NCBI GenBank assembly: GCA_020465985.1
Contig: JAANYP010000149.1
Coordinates: forward strand, 372,001-436,000
Direction of reading: 5' to 3'
Source: Centrapalus pauciflorus
Taxonomy: Eukaryota; Streptophyta; Magnoliopsida; Asterales; Asteraceae
DNA length: 64,000 nt
Part shown: positions 33,056 through 45,044 of the stretch, piece after piece
How the letters are laid out: each line of letters starts with the position of its first letter
Numbering within the stretch: the first letter of the stretch is position 1
Position numbers and translations under genes: made by a program
Notes under the pieces: generated by a model
What the model was told of the DNA's origin: nothing
What the model saw: the letters and a program-made list of their open reading frames with translations, nothing else
Database searches by the model: none

Positions 33056-35920
33056 ATGTCAAGTTTGCAAAAATTCATTGAAATGGATCACGAGGTCGGC
33101 AATGCAAATTCTCTGCCAAAGCTGATGAAGTTGGAAGACTACTATTGGTGGAAGGATAGGGTTCCTGATTTTGCTCGTTTCAACGATATGCGCATGTGGA
33201 TTTGCATTGATGAGGGTTAGATTCCACCTACGAAAGAGTTCGAAGGTCGTCAAAGAGTCTTAACATATCAGAAAATGAAGGATGATGATAAGAAACTTTA
33301 TGAGGCTGAGAACCGAGCTTTCTCCATTATTCGTATGGCGTTATCTCAAGAAATTCTACACCCCTTAAGGAATCATCGTACTTCTAAAGAGCTATGGGAT
33401 GCTCTCGTGAAGCGGTGTGAGGGAAATCCGAGGGTTCGCAAAGGAAGGACCGAGATGCTGAAACAGCAGTTCCATTTTCAAAGCATTGAAAACTGAAAAG
33501 CTGGATGAGACTATAACAAGATTCTATCATCTGCTGACAGAGCTGGATAATCACGATGTTGATTATCAAGAGACTGAGAAGATAGAGAAGCTTCTTGATG
33601 CTTTACCTACGAAGTGGGAAATGTACACAGCGCTAATCAAGCATGATGAAGAAAGATTTGAGACTCTCACTCTAGAAGGAGTTATAGGAACGCTGAGGGC
33701 TTACAAATTTCAGTTACAAAAGAAGGAACGAGAATATGATCAAGTCCAAGATCCAGAAATGTATTTTGGAAAGACAAAACCGTCAATCGCAAGTGAACTG
33801 AAGTCAGCTACAACATTTTACTCGGGAGAAGAGCCCATCCCATTTGAGTCAGACGAAACTGGTAGTCGGGCATTCTTAGGGTATCTAAACCGGAAGAAAA
33901 ACCGACATATTCTGCATCCACTTCTCAACATTACACAAAGATGCCTATGAGTGCACAATCGGCTGAAGATCATCTAAATCTTTTGGCTTCATTTGTTGCA
34001 GCATATGGGAATTGTGTTTAGGGTAAGATAAACGATTCTGCATTATGGGATGAAGATTATGATCAGGTGAATCCTGATGACTTGGAGGAAATGGACCTGC
34101 AATAGCAATTGGCCATGGTGACTCAAGGAGTCAAACAGTTCATGAAGAGGACTGGGAGAAATCTAAACGTTGGGAACAGCAAGGTCGGATTTGACAAATC
34201 AAAGGTTAAGTGTTACAATTGTCAAGGATTGGGACACTTTGCAAGAGAGTGTCAAAGACCTAAAATAGAGAACAATCAGAATCAGAACCAAGGGAGATAT
34301 CAACCTGGTGGTTCTGGGAATCAACCTGCCATCGCTGGTCTGTTAATGAATGTGTCATCAGACAGACAACTCGATGGAACTTACGATTGGAGTACTCATC
34401 CGGTGTCGAATGCTAGAGCCTTCATGGCTGAAGTAACAGAGACTGGGGATGATAGAGCAGAAGAAGTGGCAGAGGACACCAAGCAGAATGATACAAGTCC
34501 TTTGATGGTGGAAAAGTCAGAGAATCGGACCATTCTGGAGTTTGCTGCACAAATGGCTAACGTGGAATCAGATCACAAAAGGGTAACTCTAAACTTTTCT
34601 ACATTTCATGACTTATGTGTTTTATGTGCTACTTCAAATGATAGGTTAAACTTAGTTCTAGAAACACATAGTAACTTAACTGCTCAAATCCAATCACTAA
34701 AATCAGATAATGCTAGTCTCTTAGATATTAAGGAAGGTCTAAGGAATAAGCTAAAAGCAGATGCTCATGATGTTATAGTTCTAAAAGACAAATTAAGTGA
34801 ACAATGTGTCAGGATAGAACTTATGTATGACCATGTTGAGGCTTTGACCAAAGAACTCAACAATAAGGAAGTAGAACTAGCCGAATCAAGAGTCAAGGTT
34901 GCTGAGGTAAATAGTAAGCTTGAAAAGTTCAGGAACTCGTCACTAAACCTAGGGAAAATCTTAGAAGCTCAACGGCAGTCTAAGAAACCATTAGGATTAG
35001 GTTATCAAGAGAGTCCTCCACCTTTCAACAGTAATTATGTGCCTCAACCTCAGGATAAAACTGATGAACCAGTCGAGTCAGAGGTAGCAACTGAAACTGA
35101 ATCTGATAAGGACAAATCAACTAAGGTGTCTAATACTAACTCTAAGATTAAGAAGGTCAAGTTTGTGCAGTCTTCTAGTGACAGAATTCTAGGAGAAGCT
35201 AAACCTGAAATTAATAATCAGCGAGAGGAAGTAGTCACGATAGTTGAAAAGAAAGAAAATGACACTAGTGAGACACCAAAATCAAAGGGCACTTATAAGA
35301 AGTCGATTGATAAGATGTCATGCTTTAGATGTCATGAGAAGTGACATGTTGCGTCTAGCTGTTCGTATAAGAAAGTAGAGTCTACACCCTCTAAACCAGA
35401 GTCTAGACCTGCTGTAGGAAAGCAAGAACAACAGAGACCAGTACTGAGTATTGCTAGCACAAGTAACTCTCAACATATAGAGAATAATGTGAATGCAACA
35501 ACTAGGGTAGCTGTTAGACAAGTACCTGTGTCGGTTAGACCAAATGAAGTGGTTAGAACTAATTCTCCAAATAGAGTTCCTAATCAAAATAGGTCAGGAC
35601 CACAACAAGCTTATAGGAGTACAACACCTAGGAGGACTTACACTCCAGTTTGGTCTCCCACTCCTCAAAGACAACAGACACCAGGTAGAGCCCAGTGATA
35701 TAAATCTGAAACGCCTTATAATAGAAATTATTCAAGGGCTCAACAGCAAATGCCAACCCAAAGGCCAAGAGTGAATTTAAATCACTCAGCACCACAACAG
35801 GTTCTCAATCAAAAACCCAAGTCGCCTGAAAGGAGAGATGGGTATTTGAAGGAGTTCACGTATGTGGATGAGAATGGTATTACCAAGTCAGTCATGGCTT
35901 GGGTTCCCCGTGATAACTAA
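33056..35920 (+). pseudogene. gag: copia S gag
   Basis: ATG at 33056 (MSSLQKFIEMDHEVG). UBN2-type domain: LMKLEDYYWWKDRVPDF, MRMWICIDEG-stop (33218), TSKELWDALVKRCEGN, then a frameshift near 33478, ITRFYHLLTELDNH, LLDALPTKWEMYT. Zinc knuckle CYNCQGLGHFAREC is intact at about 34210. Coiled coil follows (KSDNASLLDIKEGL, KLSEQCVRIELMYDHVEAL). A second knuckle CFRCHEK-stop-HVASSC at 35320-35362 has its Gly codon turned into TGA. A basic Gln/Pro/Arg-rich stretch leads to WVPRDN and TAA at 35918. Stops at 33218, 34019 and 35345 and two frameshifts disable it. About 950 codons, long for copia gag but usual for SIRE-type. Confidence 0.85.
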
Positions 35921-35935
35921 CTTGTTTTCTTTCAT

Positions 35936-38900
35936 GTGCAGGAGCTAACTACATGTCTAAACAACAAGTGGTTCGTTGACAGTGGTTGCTCTCCTCACAT
36001 GACTGGGGAAAGGAGTCTACTCACAAACTTCAAAGGAGGGAACAAGGGTTTTGTATCATTCGCTGGGAACAAGGGAGGTCATATCACTGGAACTGGAGTG
36101 GTCACTAATGGGACAATCACACTTGATCAAGTTTACCACGTTGATAAACTTGATCACAATCTCATTAGTGTATCTCAGATCTGTGATAAGAAGAATTCAG
36201 TAATATTTACTGAAACTGAGGCGTTAGTGCTAAAACCGGGATTTAAAGTACCTGAAGAGTGGATCATGATGAGAGCCCCAAGGAAGAATGATTTGTACAT
36301 GATGGACATGAACATATCAGATTCGTCGATGGGAACAATCTGTCTTCTATCCAAAGCTTCAGAGTCCGAATCCATTTTATGGCACAAACGCATGGCACAC
36401 TTGCACCTAAGGAAAATGAATTACATCACTAAACATGGTCTCGTGCAAGGTGTCCCACTGAAGAGTTTTCAGTTCGATGACAAGTGTGTACCGTGCAAGA
36501 AAGGCAAACAACACAAGAAGTCACACAAGTCAAAGACTCAGAACTCGATAGCTTCCACTTTCGATTTGCTGCATATGGATCTCTTCGGTCCTATCAACAA
36601 AAAGAGTATAGGTGGTAGTTGGTATTGTTTAGTTATCACTGATGATTACTCACGTTTTTCAAGCGTTTTCTTTTTAGGTACAAAGGACGAAACAACTGGA
36701 AAGTAGATCGGGTTCTAAGACCAAGTCGAAAACTCCTACGGGACGAGGGTAAAACGTATCAGGAGTGCTAATGGAACCGAATTTAAGAACACAGTAATTG
36801 GTGTATATTGCCTATCCAAAGGCATAGAGCATTAATTTAGTGCACCATATGAGCCATAACAAAATGGGGTGGTAGAACGAAAGAACAGGTTTTTGATTGA
36901 GGCAGCAAGGACCATGCTCTCGGATTCAAAGCTTCCTACCATGTTTTGGGGGGAGGCAGTGAATACCGTGTGTTATGTTTTAAACTGGGTCCTTACTATC
37001 AAATCACTAAACAAAACCTGTTATGAAGTTCTGAATAAAAGACCACCTAATTTAACAGGCTTTGAACCGTTTGGGGTACTGTGTACTTTACTGAAAACAA
37101 AACATCAACGTAAATGTGGTGAAAAGGTTGACGAAGGATACTTCCTAGGTTATGTCCCTAACTCACCAAACAAAAGGGTTTTTAACAAAATAAATGGTAC
37201 AGTTGAGATTGTGTTTAACATAGATGTAACAAGTTATTCACATGAACCCCAAACTGGTCTAGAATGGTTATTTGATTATGACTCATTGTTCGAATCATTT
37301 AACATACCTTTTAGTGGAAATGCAGGTATTGTGGAAAATGACTTTTCGTCATTAAATCTGAATGACGAATATCAAGGTTTTCCAAAGTCAAGCATTCCAT
37401 CTACATCTGAGCCTACAACGACAGAAGATGGGACTCCAATAGAGAATGAACCTGAATTACTTAAAAATGAGAATCAGACAAATATTTCTAACTTCGAGGA
37501 TAGTGATCATGAGGAAGAGAATGTACAGTCTGAAGTCGTACCCCCGTTAGGTGAAATAGGATCAAACTTAGGAGAAAATCTTCAAGTCGATGATATGGAG
37601 ACATCAAGGATAAACAAGGATCATCCGATTGAGAGTATCATAGGGAATCTAAATACCGGTGTGAGAACTAGGAGTAGTGTGAATAATAACGCGGTGCTGT
37701 TATCGATGATCAATGACTCCGAGGCATATCACACATGTTTATATTCATGTTTCATCTCGCAAGTAGAGCCGAAGAATGTGCAAATGGCACTGAAAGACAA
37801 CTCTTGGGTTGAAGCCATGCAAGAAGAACTGTCACAGTTCAGAAAACTCAAAGTGTGGGAGTTAGTGCCCTTACCTCGAGGAGAAGTTGCAATAGAGACT
37901 AAATGGGTCTTTAAGTGCAAAAGGGATGATCGGGGTATAGTTACTCGTAACAAGGCAAGACTTGTGGTGAAAGTTTTCAACCAAGAAGAGGAAGTTGATT
38001 ACAACGAAGTGTCTGCATCAGTGGCAAGGCTCGAGGCAATTCGACTGTTTCTGGCCTTTGCGTCCTTCAAAGGGTTTAAGGTATATCAACTTGACGTAAA
38101 GAGTGCATTCCTGTATGGAAAGGTGAAGGAACTGGTGTACGTCGAACAGCCGCCTGGGTTTACTGATCCAATTATCCCGACGGTATATATCGACTCGATA
38201 AGGTTATGTATGGATTGCATCAGGCACCAAGGGCATGGTATGAGACGCTATCAACTCATCTTTTGGACAATGGGTTTGAAAGAGGGAGAATTGATAGTAC
38301 ATTATTCGTGAAGAGAAAAGGAGAAGACTTTATCTTGGTACAAGTGTACGTGGATGACATCATTTTCGGGTCGTCAAACGAACAGATGTGCAAAGACTTT
38401 GAAAAAGTCATGAAGTCAAAGTTTGAGATGAGTGCTATGGGAGAGCTGAACTTCTTTCTGGGTTTGCAAGTCGAACAAAGGAAGGAGGGCATGTTTATCC
38501 ATCAGACGATGTATGTCTACGACATTCTGGAGCGCTTCGGGATGGAAAGAACAAAGTTAACCACTCACTTTAGTACTCCGATTCAAGTGAATCACAATCT
38601 CGGACCGGTTACAGAAAGTGATACTGATGTGGATCCGACTTTATATCGGGCCATGATCGGGTCACTCATGTATTTAACTGCTTCTAGACCTGGCATTATG
38701 TTTGCTGTATGTATTTGTGCTAGGTTTCAAGCAAATCCAAAGGAGATGCATATGAAAGTTGTGAAGCAAATTCTAAGATATCTTAAGTCGAAACCGAAGC
38801 TGGGACTTTGGTATCATGCTGATGGAGATCTGGGATTGGAGGCGTACACGGACTATGATTTTGGTGGATGTAGCTTGAACCGGAAATCAACAACTGGAGG

Positions 38901-39302
38901 TTGTCAGTTCTTTGGAGGGAGGCTCGTATTCTGGCAATGCAAGAAACAAACTTCGGTAGCCGTATCAACGTGCGAGGCCGAATATGTAGCTGCTGGTAGT
39001 TATTGTTCACAGGTTTTGTGGATACAACAACAATTGCGGGATTACGATTTGACTTACACTCATACTCCCATTAGGATCGATAATCAGTCTAAAATTGCTA
39101 TAACTAATAACCCAGTTAAACACAGTAAAACAAAGCACATAGACATAAGACATCATTTTATACGTGATTGTGCTGAAAGAATTTGATAAAACTGGTAAAA
39201 GTTGCAACGGAAGACAATAATGCAGACTTATTCACTAAAGCATTTGATAAGTCACACTTTGAGTTGTTAGTTCAACTAAATGGTACGCGTAACCCAGAGT
39301 AA
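35936..39302 (+). pseudogene. pol: copia S pol: protease, integrase, RT, RNase H
   Basis: Protease active site WFVDSGCSPHMTG (about 35965). GAG-pre-integrase (LWHKRMAHLHLRKM, CVPCKKGKQ). Integrase has the first Asp in LLHMDLFGP and Glu in QNGVVERKNR, but IRSANGTEFKN at about 36760 has Ala where the second catalytic Asp belongs. Stops lie at 36704, 36716, 36835 and 36857. RT: KWVFKCKRDDRG, YQLDVKSAFLYG, then a frameshift near 38190, YGLHQAPRAWYETL and the catalytic YVDDIIFGS (about 38346). RNase H: SRPGIMFAVCICARFQ, EAYTDYDFGGC, STCEAEYVAAGS, TKHIDIRHHFIRD. A frameshift near 39180 precedes the natural end LFTKAFDKSHFELL...RNPE at 39300. Order and motifs are classic copia. Confidence 0.9.
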
Positions 39303-41324
39303 CTTGACCTTAGTAGTTTTTCTTTCTTTTTAAGTAAGTTAGTAGCTTAGTAGTTTTTCTTTCCTTTTATAGTAAGTTAGTAGATTCGTTTATTAGCTTA
39401 TCTTAAAAATCAAAAACAAAAGAAAAAAAGAGAGAAAGTCATAAAAATTTCAAAAAAAAAAAAAAAAGAATATCGAAAAATGAGTTAAGTCTTAGATTCA
39501 TAGGTTCAAATTTTCGAAAATTAGCACATTCTAAACAAACTCTAAGTGTCAAGCTTTCACACATAATGCACCAGAATTCTAAGTGATATGCACTTTCTTG
39601 TCTCATGTGTTGGTAGACATAATACACAAAGGAAATCTTAACAGCTAATAAAATAATCAAGAAAATGTCATATGTGTAACTAACTTAGATGTATGACCAA
39701 AAGATCTTAATTTCTATGTTAGAGACACACAGACAATGATTGTTAATGAGGTATTAAAATTTTTCTGGGGGATGTATAGCATCATCAAAATACATCTTAA
39801 GCAAAGAAAAGAAAAATTTTTGAAAAGAAAAGGAAGTCAAAACACGTCACTTTGTTGTATGTAAGTACAGACCTGTCACCTCTGTTTTGAATTAACCTAG
39901 CAAGATAAGTCACTTTGTTGTACGTAAGTACAGACCTATCACCACTGTCTTGCTAAATTAAAAGGAACTCTAAGACAAACTAAGACACTCTGTTGTATGT
40001 AAATACAGAACTGTGTCAGATGTTTGCCTTTTAAAGAAAATTTGCAATACCGAAATGTTATAATCATTGTGTGTCTGCCTTGATCATAGAAGTATATCTA
40101 AGTATGGGACACGTAAGGTAGTTTCTTGATAAATAAAAAGGCCAAGGGAATTTCCAAAGTGTTAAATGTTTAAAGGGAAAATCATACCGGCAATCGACTT
40201 GGAATATATATCACGACAAACAACCATAGGGATAAAAAAATTCCTAAGTGTGAAAGTGAAATACTGAAAGTGCGTTTGACACCGCTATCTGATTGAACCT
40301 TCTTCGACTTTCTTGCAAAAATATTCTGTTAGTATAAGTTGTAATTTTTTTTTTAAAAAAAAGTACTTTTGAGTAGTTTTAATTTTATTTTATTTTACTT
40401 TATATTATTTTATTTTACTTTAAGTAGGATAAAGGTGAAAGTAAGTAGGATGCATTTTTGGTTGAAGAAACAAATATTGCGTGAAAATTTGTTGCTTAGT
40501 GTGAATGTTTTTGCAAAGTTGGAAAAATTCTGTTACATGAAAAAGTTGAATTTTATTCAAGAATTTTCAAAATTTTCACTTAAGTTCGAAATCCAGACAA
40601 ATGTGCAGTTACCTTCGAACTTGCTGGAGGTTCGAACTTAAGCTAAGTTCGAAGGTAGTTGATATAAACAGGTCAACAGTATTTCATTTAAGACACCTAC
40701 CCTCGAATTTGAAATCTCGAACTTGTCTCCGGCGATCTAGAACATATCTTCGAATTTACCGACACTTCCAATTTCTTCCTATTGCTCGAAGTTTCACACT
40801 GTTTCTCGAACATACACACATATTTCAGTATATTGAACTTAATTATACTAAGTAAGTGTTAGTTTAGGATGTTTTTTTTGGTTAAAATCGAGCTTTTTTT
40901 TAAGTTTTATGACATTTAAAACTAGGTGACCTTAAATCACAAGTTTTAAAAGCTAAAACTTAAAATAAATGACACACAACTTAGATTAGAACCTAATAGG
41001 ACTAGATTACACGGTTAACTAAGTCAAATGGGGTTAAAATCATGATTTTTAAGTTGAAAGTGACCGACTTCGAATTTGTTCTTCAGGTTCGAACTTGTCA
41101 GAAAGTTCAAACTTGTTGAAATATCTATAAGTTCGAAGTCTGTCATGTCCGAATGGATGTTTCGAACTTAATTAAGTTTGAATGGTTTTTAACAGTCTCG
41201 AATCTGTCTATGCTCGAATGTGCTAGACTTCGAACTTAACCAAGTTCGAAGTTATGCAAATTCGAATGTAACAAATTTAATTTTAAGTTAATTTCTAATT
41301 TAATTTGTGATTTTGTGTGCAGAT
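39303..41324 (+). other. Non-coding stretch between pol and the extra ORF of S
   Basis: 2 kb without a protein-like ORF. It holds a three-copy repeat with GTAAGT cores (39845-40026), T-rich runs (40340-40430), TTCGAA-type repeats (40580-40800 and 41070-41270), and AGGTGACCTTAAA at 40924, which matches the LTR terminus AGGTGACCTTA. A pyrimidine-rich TTTTGTGTGCAG ends 2 nt before the extra ORF ATG at 41325 and resembles a 3' splice acceptor. Confidence 0.65.
39845..40026 (+). repeat. Three imperfect copies of a ~44-bp repeat
   Basis: Copies at 39845-39888, 39907-39951 and 39982-40026 share CACTTTGTTGTATGTAAGTA-like sequence then CAGACCTGTCACC. The first two contain GTAAGTAC, a perfect 5' splice donor core. 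The third has GTAAAT. Confidence 0.85.
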
Positions 41325-44313
41325 ATGGGAGACCGTGCCTTTTATAATAAGCACAATATGGTTAAGGCTGTGGATCTACAATTGCCAGAGGCTCAGCCTT
41401 ACCGTCCGATGATAGAGTTCCTGACGCAGTCCAGAGTCTCGTATGCACTCACACATAATCTGCCAATCACTCTGACATATTTGAGGCAGTTCTGGGAGCA
41501 CCTTCAGGTGGATTGCTCCTTTACCCCTACTGTATTACGTAGAAGAGTAGGCGGTCAACCTATTGTCTTTTCTGCAAACATGTTGAGGCAGATTTTGCAG
41601 TTGGGCACCGAAGATCAGGAAGCGGGCCCGATAGACTTTCCGATGCATATAAGGCAAGCGGCCTTTTTGCGAATGGGGTATGCTCAGGACATTACGAAGG
41701 TGTCCTATGTAAAGAGCGGACTCATTGGCCAATGGAGGTATTTGGTCCATGTCATTATGGTGTGTTTTGCACAAAAGAAGGCAGGGTTCGACACTATGGT
41801 GTCAAAGCTGCAATCTGCTCTGATTGCCCTGGTCTACAACAAAAAGTTCAGCTTTTCGGAAATGTTTTTCAGAGACTTCGTCGACCAGATCACCGCTCCA
41901 GCTAGAGAATGATTTTTAATGTATCCACGATACATTATGATGATTATCCGACACTTTTTGCCGAATCTACCACCACTACCTGAGCAAAGTGGCGTTGCCC
42001 TGATCAATAAACGTATTTTTGCTGATTGCCAGACCCATAATGCACGTAGGGCTGAGCAACTCAGGCCTCACGTGGCACCACTGTTTGGTGCAATGATAGA
42101 TCTTGATTTTGTTGCTCCGGAAGGAGAAAATTTGATTGGTGAAGCACCCCCCCAACACCAGCAACATCAGCAACCTCAGAGAGCACCGACAAGATGTACA
42201 CCGGTTGTATGAACCATTCCCCGCTCCCAACCTGCCACTGAAGCTGCTGGGCCATCAAGTTTGGCTCCACAATTTGACCAACAGGAACAAACGTTGGAGG
42301 AAATCTGGGCGCAAGGAGCAACAGCGGAGGAAGATATAGCTGAACAGTTGGTTCAAGACATTTTGGAACCACCAGCTGAGGTAGATGACATTTTCAAGGA
42401 GATAGATGAATATCAACCTCCTGTTGCCGAGTCTATAGGTACAGAAGGCCATGCCGAAGGAGAAGAAGCTAGGGAACAGGCTGAGGCTGAGGGTCAAGTT
42501 GAGACCGCCTCTGAGTCTGAAACAAAGTCAAGTTCTGAGGAAACTGAAGCTGAAGATCCGGCTGTTACCATTGGCAGATATGGATCTAGAGTAGTTGTTA
42601 GCCGAAGGAAGATGACAAGGCCCGTAATTCGTGATGAAGAGGCTGAAGATTCTGATTTTGATTTAGAAGAAGAAGCTCCAGTTGCCACTAGGCATAGATC
42701 AAAAAGGCATCGCTCCATGCAGGGAGCTCCTCTACTTCTGCTATTCCATCTGAGTCAACTGCCGCTCCATCCACATCAACCGCTGCTCCATCAATGTCCG
42801 CCTTCATTCCATCCACCTCCACTCCATTCATTGCTAATCAGCGGTTTACTAAGTTGAAGAGAAAAGTGGACTTCCAAACATTCCAAATGTACCAGCTTTC
42901 AACAGCAGTCAATGAATTGCAACAACACAATTCACGGCTGGAGATAGAAAATGCAAAGCTTCAAACAACAATTGCTGCTCAACAAGCAGATTTGACGACT
43001 CAGCGTTCTCAATTTCTAACTCTGCAGACCCTAATTGAGCAAATAATGAAAGATCTCCAAGCTCAGGGGGAGAGCAGCTGCAGACGAGATGAGCTCAGGA
43101 GAGTTCAAAAAGATGATGAAAAAGGCGATGATCCTGGCATGCATAAAGAAAGTGAGCTAGCAGATCTTTCTCAAAAGACTGCTCAGCAAGCAAATATTCA
43201 GGGGGAGCCTGGTTCTTCGAGTATGGGAGGAGGTGAAACTCAAGAGAAAGGAAAGGCTCCTGAAGCCTCAGAGGCTTTTGAACAAGAGATTATAGGAGCT
43301 TTGATAGATCTTGATGATGAAGACGAGTTCAGATTTGATATAGAAGACTTCATAGACCAGGAGGAACTGGAAGAAGGAGAGTTCATTTCTGAGGATGTTC
43401 CAGACTGGAAATCCGATGATGAAGTAGTAGAAGATGAAGATGATAATGTTGATGAGGTTTTGATCCCAAAGTAGCCTGTCACTAAGAAATATGTGAATAA
43501 TGATCAGAATGTGATAGACATAGGTGTGCTTAACTCGGCATTTAATAAAGAATCAGAATCTGATACAGCTGAGAGGGAACAGTCTGAAGAAGAGAAGAAG
43601 AGATTATGGTTTAAGAAAGAAGAGAAGAAGACTGACTTGGCAGTAAAGAAGAAGATGAGGCTGCCAAGTCAGGGAAAGTTATCAGGCGGAATTCTAAGCT
43701 GGTTCTATGACAGAAACTTCAGCTATTTTTTCTGAAAAGAAGAGATGGGCTATAGTATTTGAGAAGAACGCTGAAAGACTTCAACTCATTTCCAAAATGT
43801 GAAGTGAAAGAGTTATCCTGGAAAGAACTGATCAACCTAGGAGATGACCCTTATGCTGAAGTTGTTGCTAAAATTATAAGAAGGGAGGGTCGATCTGGAA
43901 TGTTTGAAAGGCTTAAGCCAAGATCGGGTAAGAGAGTGGAAGATGAAACAAGAATAGATCCTCTTACTGGGAAACCATGGGCTAAGATGGTTTACAAACC
44001 AGTCAGATGCTTAAAGAAGGTTCCATTAAAGACAATGCCACAGGATATCCTGAAGAATATGAAGTGGTGGTATGTCGACAATGAAACAGCTGAAGCCATT
44101 ATGGAGGATGAAGACGAAAAGGTCATTTTGAAGGTATACGATCCGTTGCACCTTGTCAACCTATACAAGGATGACCTGCAAAGCCTTGATGATCAGCCGA
44201 TTTTCTTTCATGAAGACTGGAGATCTGAAGGCAGGAAGTTCCCAAAAGTTGAAAAGGTTTGTATAGAGCAGGGATTGTATGTTGGTAGCATTTTGAATAG
44301 GCCTGGTACTTAG
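41325..44313 (+). pseudogene. Extra (env-position) ORF of copia S
   Basis: MGDRAFYNKHNMVKAVD at 41325 to NRPGT-stop at 44311. Residues 1-195 are globular: VSYALTHNLPITLTYLRQFW, RRRVGGQPIVFSANMLRQIL, SYVKSGLIGQWRYLVHVIMV, AGFDTMVSKLQSALIALVYN. After one stop (CGA to TGA, 41910) come FLMYPRYIMMIIRHFLPNLP and DCQTHNARRAEQL. A Gln/Pro-rich hinge, an acidic Glu/Ser region (EAEGQVETASESE), a frameshift near 42740, and a coiled coil (LSTAVNELQQHNSRLEIENA) follow. Then an acidic run (DDEDEF, EVVEDEDDNVDEV), a stop at 43472 and a frameshift near 43735. It ends in a conserved C-terminal domain (GDDPYAEVVAKIIRRE, YKPVRCLKKVP, MKWWYVDNETAEAI, LKVYDPLHLVNL, FFHEDWRSEGRKF). About 990 codons. No signal peptide, membrane span or enzyme motif. 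Function unknown. Confidence 0.82.
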
Positions 44314-44345
44314 TCTAATGGGATATCTAGTTAGAAGCTATCGTC

Positions 44346-44354
44346 AAGGGGGAG
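44346..44354 (+). promoter_or_regulatory. Polypurine tract of element S
   Basis: AAGGGGGAG, two bases before the 3' LTR, identical to that of N. Confidence 0.9.
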
Positions 44355-44356
44355 TC

Positions 44357-44915
44357 TGTTAGTGCATCCTGTATGACGATAGCAGTCTAAGTGTAGATAA
44401 TCTTTTGTAATGGTTCAGCCTTCGTAATTGCACATTAATACATATGTTTGATATTGGTTGTATATATGTTTGATCTTGTTTGTGATTGATGTTTACATAA
44501 GTTCAAACATAAGTTCAAAGGTAAGTTCAAACATAAGTTCTAGAACAAGTTCAAAGACAAGTTCTAGAATAAGTTCAAAGCCAAGTTCGAACTTGTTGGT
44601 GGACAAGTTCGTGGGCTTGGGCCTTCATGAACTTGTCTGGGCCAAGTTCGAAGTTAAGGCTTATTATAAAGGGTTAATAAGTTTTGATTAACAATCTTAG
44701 CAGAGATCAGTGTTCAGAGGCGATTACGAACTTGTGAGCGATTTGCAGAGAGTTCTTAGAGAGATTCACATGTCGGGACGTTCGTCGTTACGTCTATCAT
44801 CGTGTTGGTCTCCGTGTTTCGTGTGTGTGATCAATCCGTTAAACCCCTAACGAGGATTCCGCACTCGTTGGACGGTGTCGCGTCAAGGTTGTATCCGTAG
44901 GTAGGTGACCTTACA
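44357..44915 (+). repeat. 3' LTR of element S
   Basis: 559 bp, TGTTAGTGCATCC to GACCTTACA. It pairs with 32049-32609 and is followed by TSD CAAGT. It retains TTCTAGAA twice. The TATA-like box is altered here to TTATTATAAA. Confidence 0.95.
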
Positions 44916-45044
44916 CAAGTAACACACATAAGCAAATAAACACACTTAAAAATAATTAAATTCAAATAATCAAATTACTCTGGGTTGCCTCTCAGAAAGC
45001 GCTAAGTTTTACGTCTTCAGCCAGACGTACTGCTCCTAAACTAA

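Larger units (their letters stand above)
32049..44915 (+). mobile_element. SIRE-like Ty1/copia element S, full length, with extra ORF
   Basis: 12,867 bp with LTRs 32049-32609 and 44357-44915 and TSD CAAGT at 32044-32048 and 44916-44920. Order is LTR, leader, gag, protease-integrase-RT-RNase H, a 2-kb non-coding stretch, a ~1000-codon extra ORF, PPT, LTR. Gag-pol before an extra ORF is the SIRE/Maximus layout. The LTRs differ at about two dozen sites plus small indels, so the insertion is not recent. The PBS is missing, integrase has a catalytic change, and gag and pol hold stops and frameshifts. It is inserted in gypsy G1, so it is younger than G1. Confidence 0.93.
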
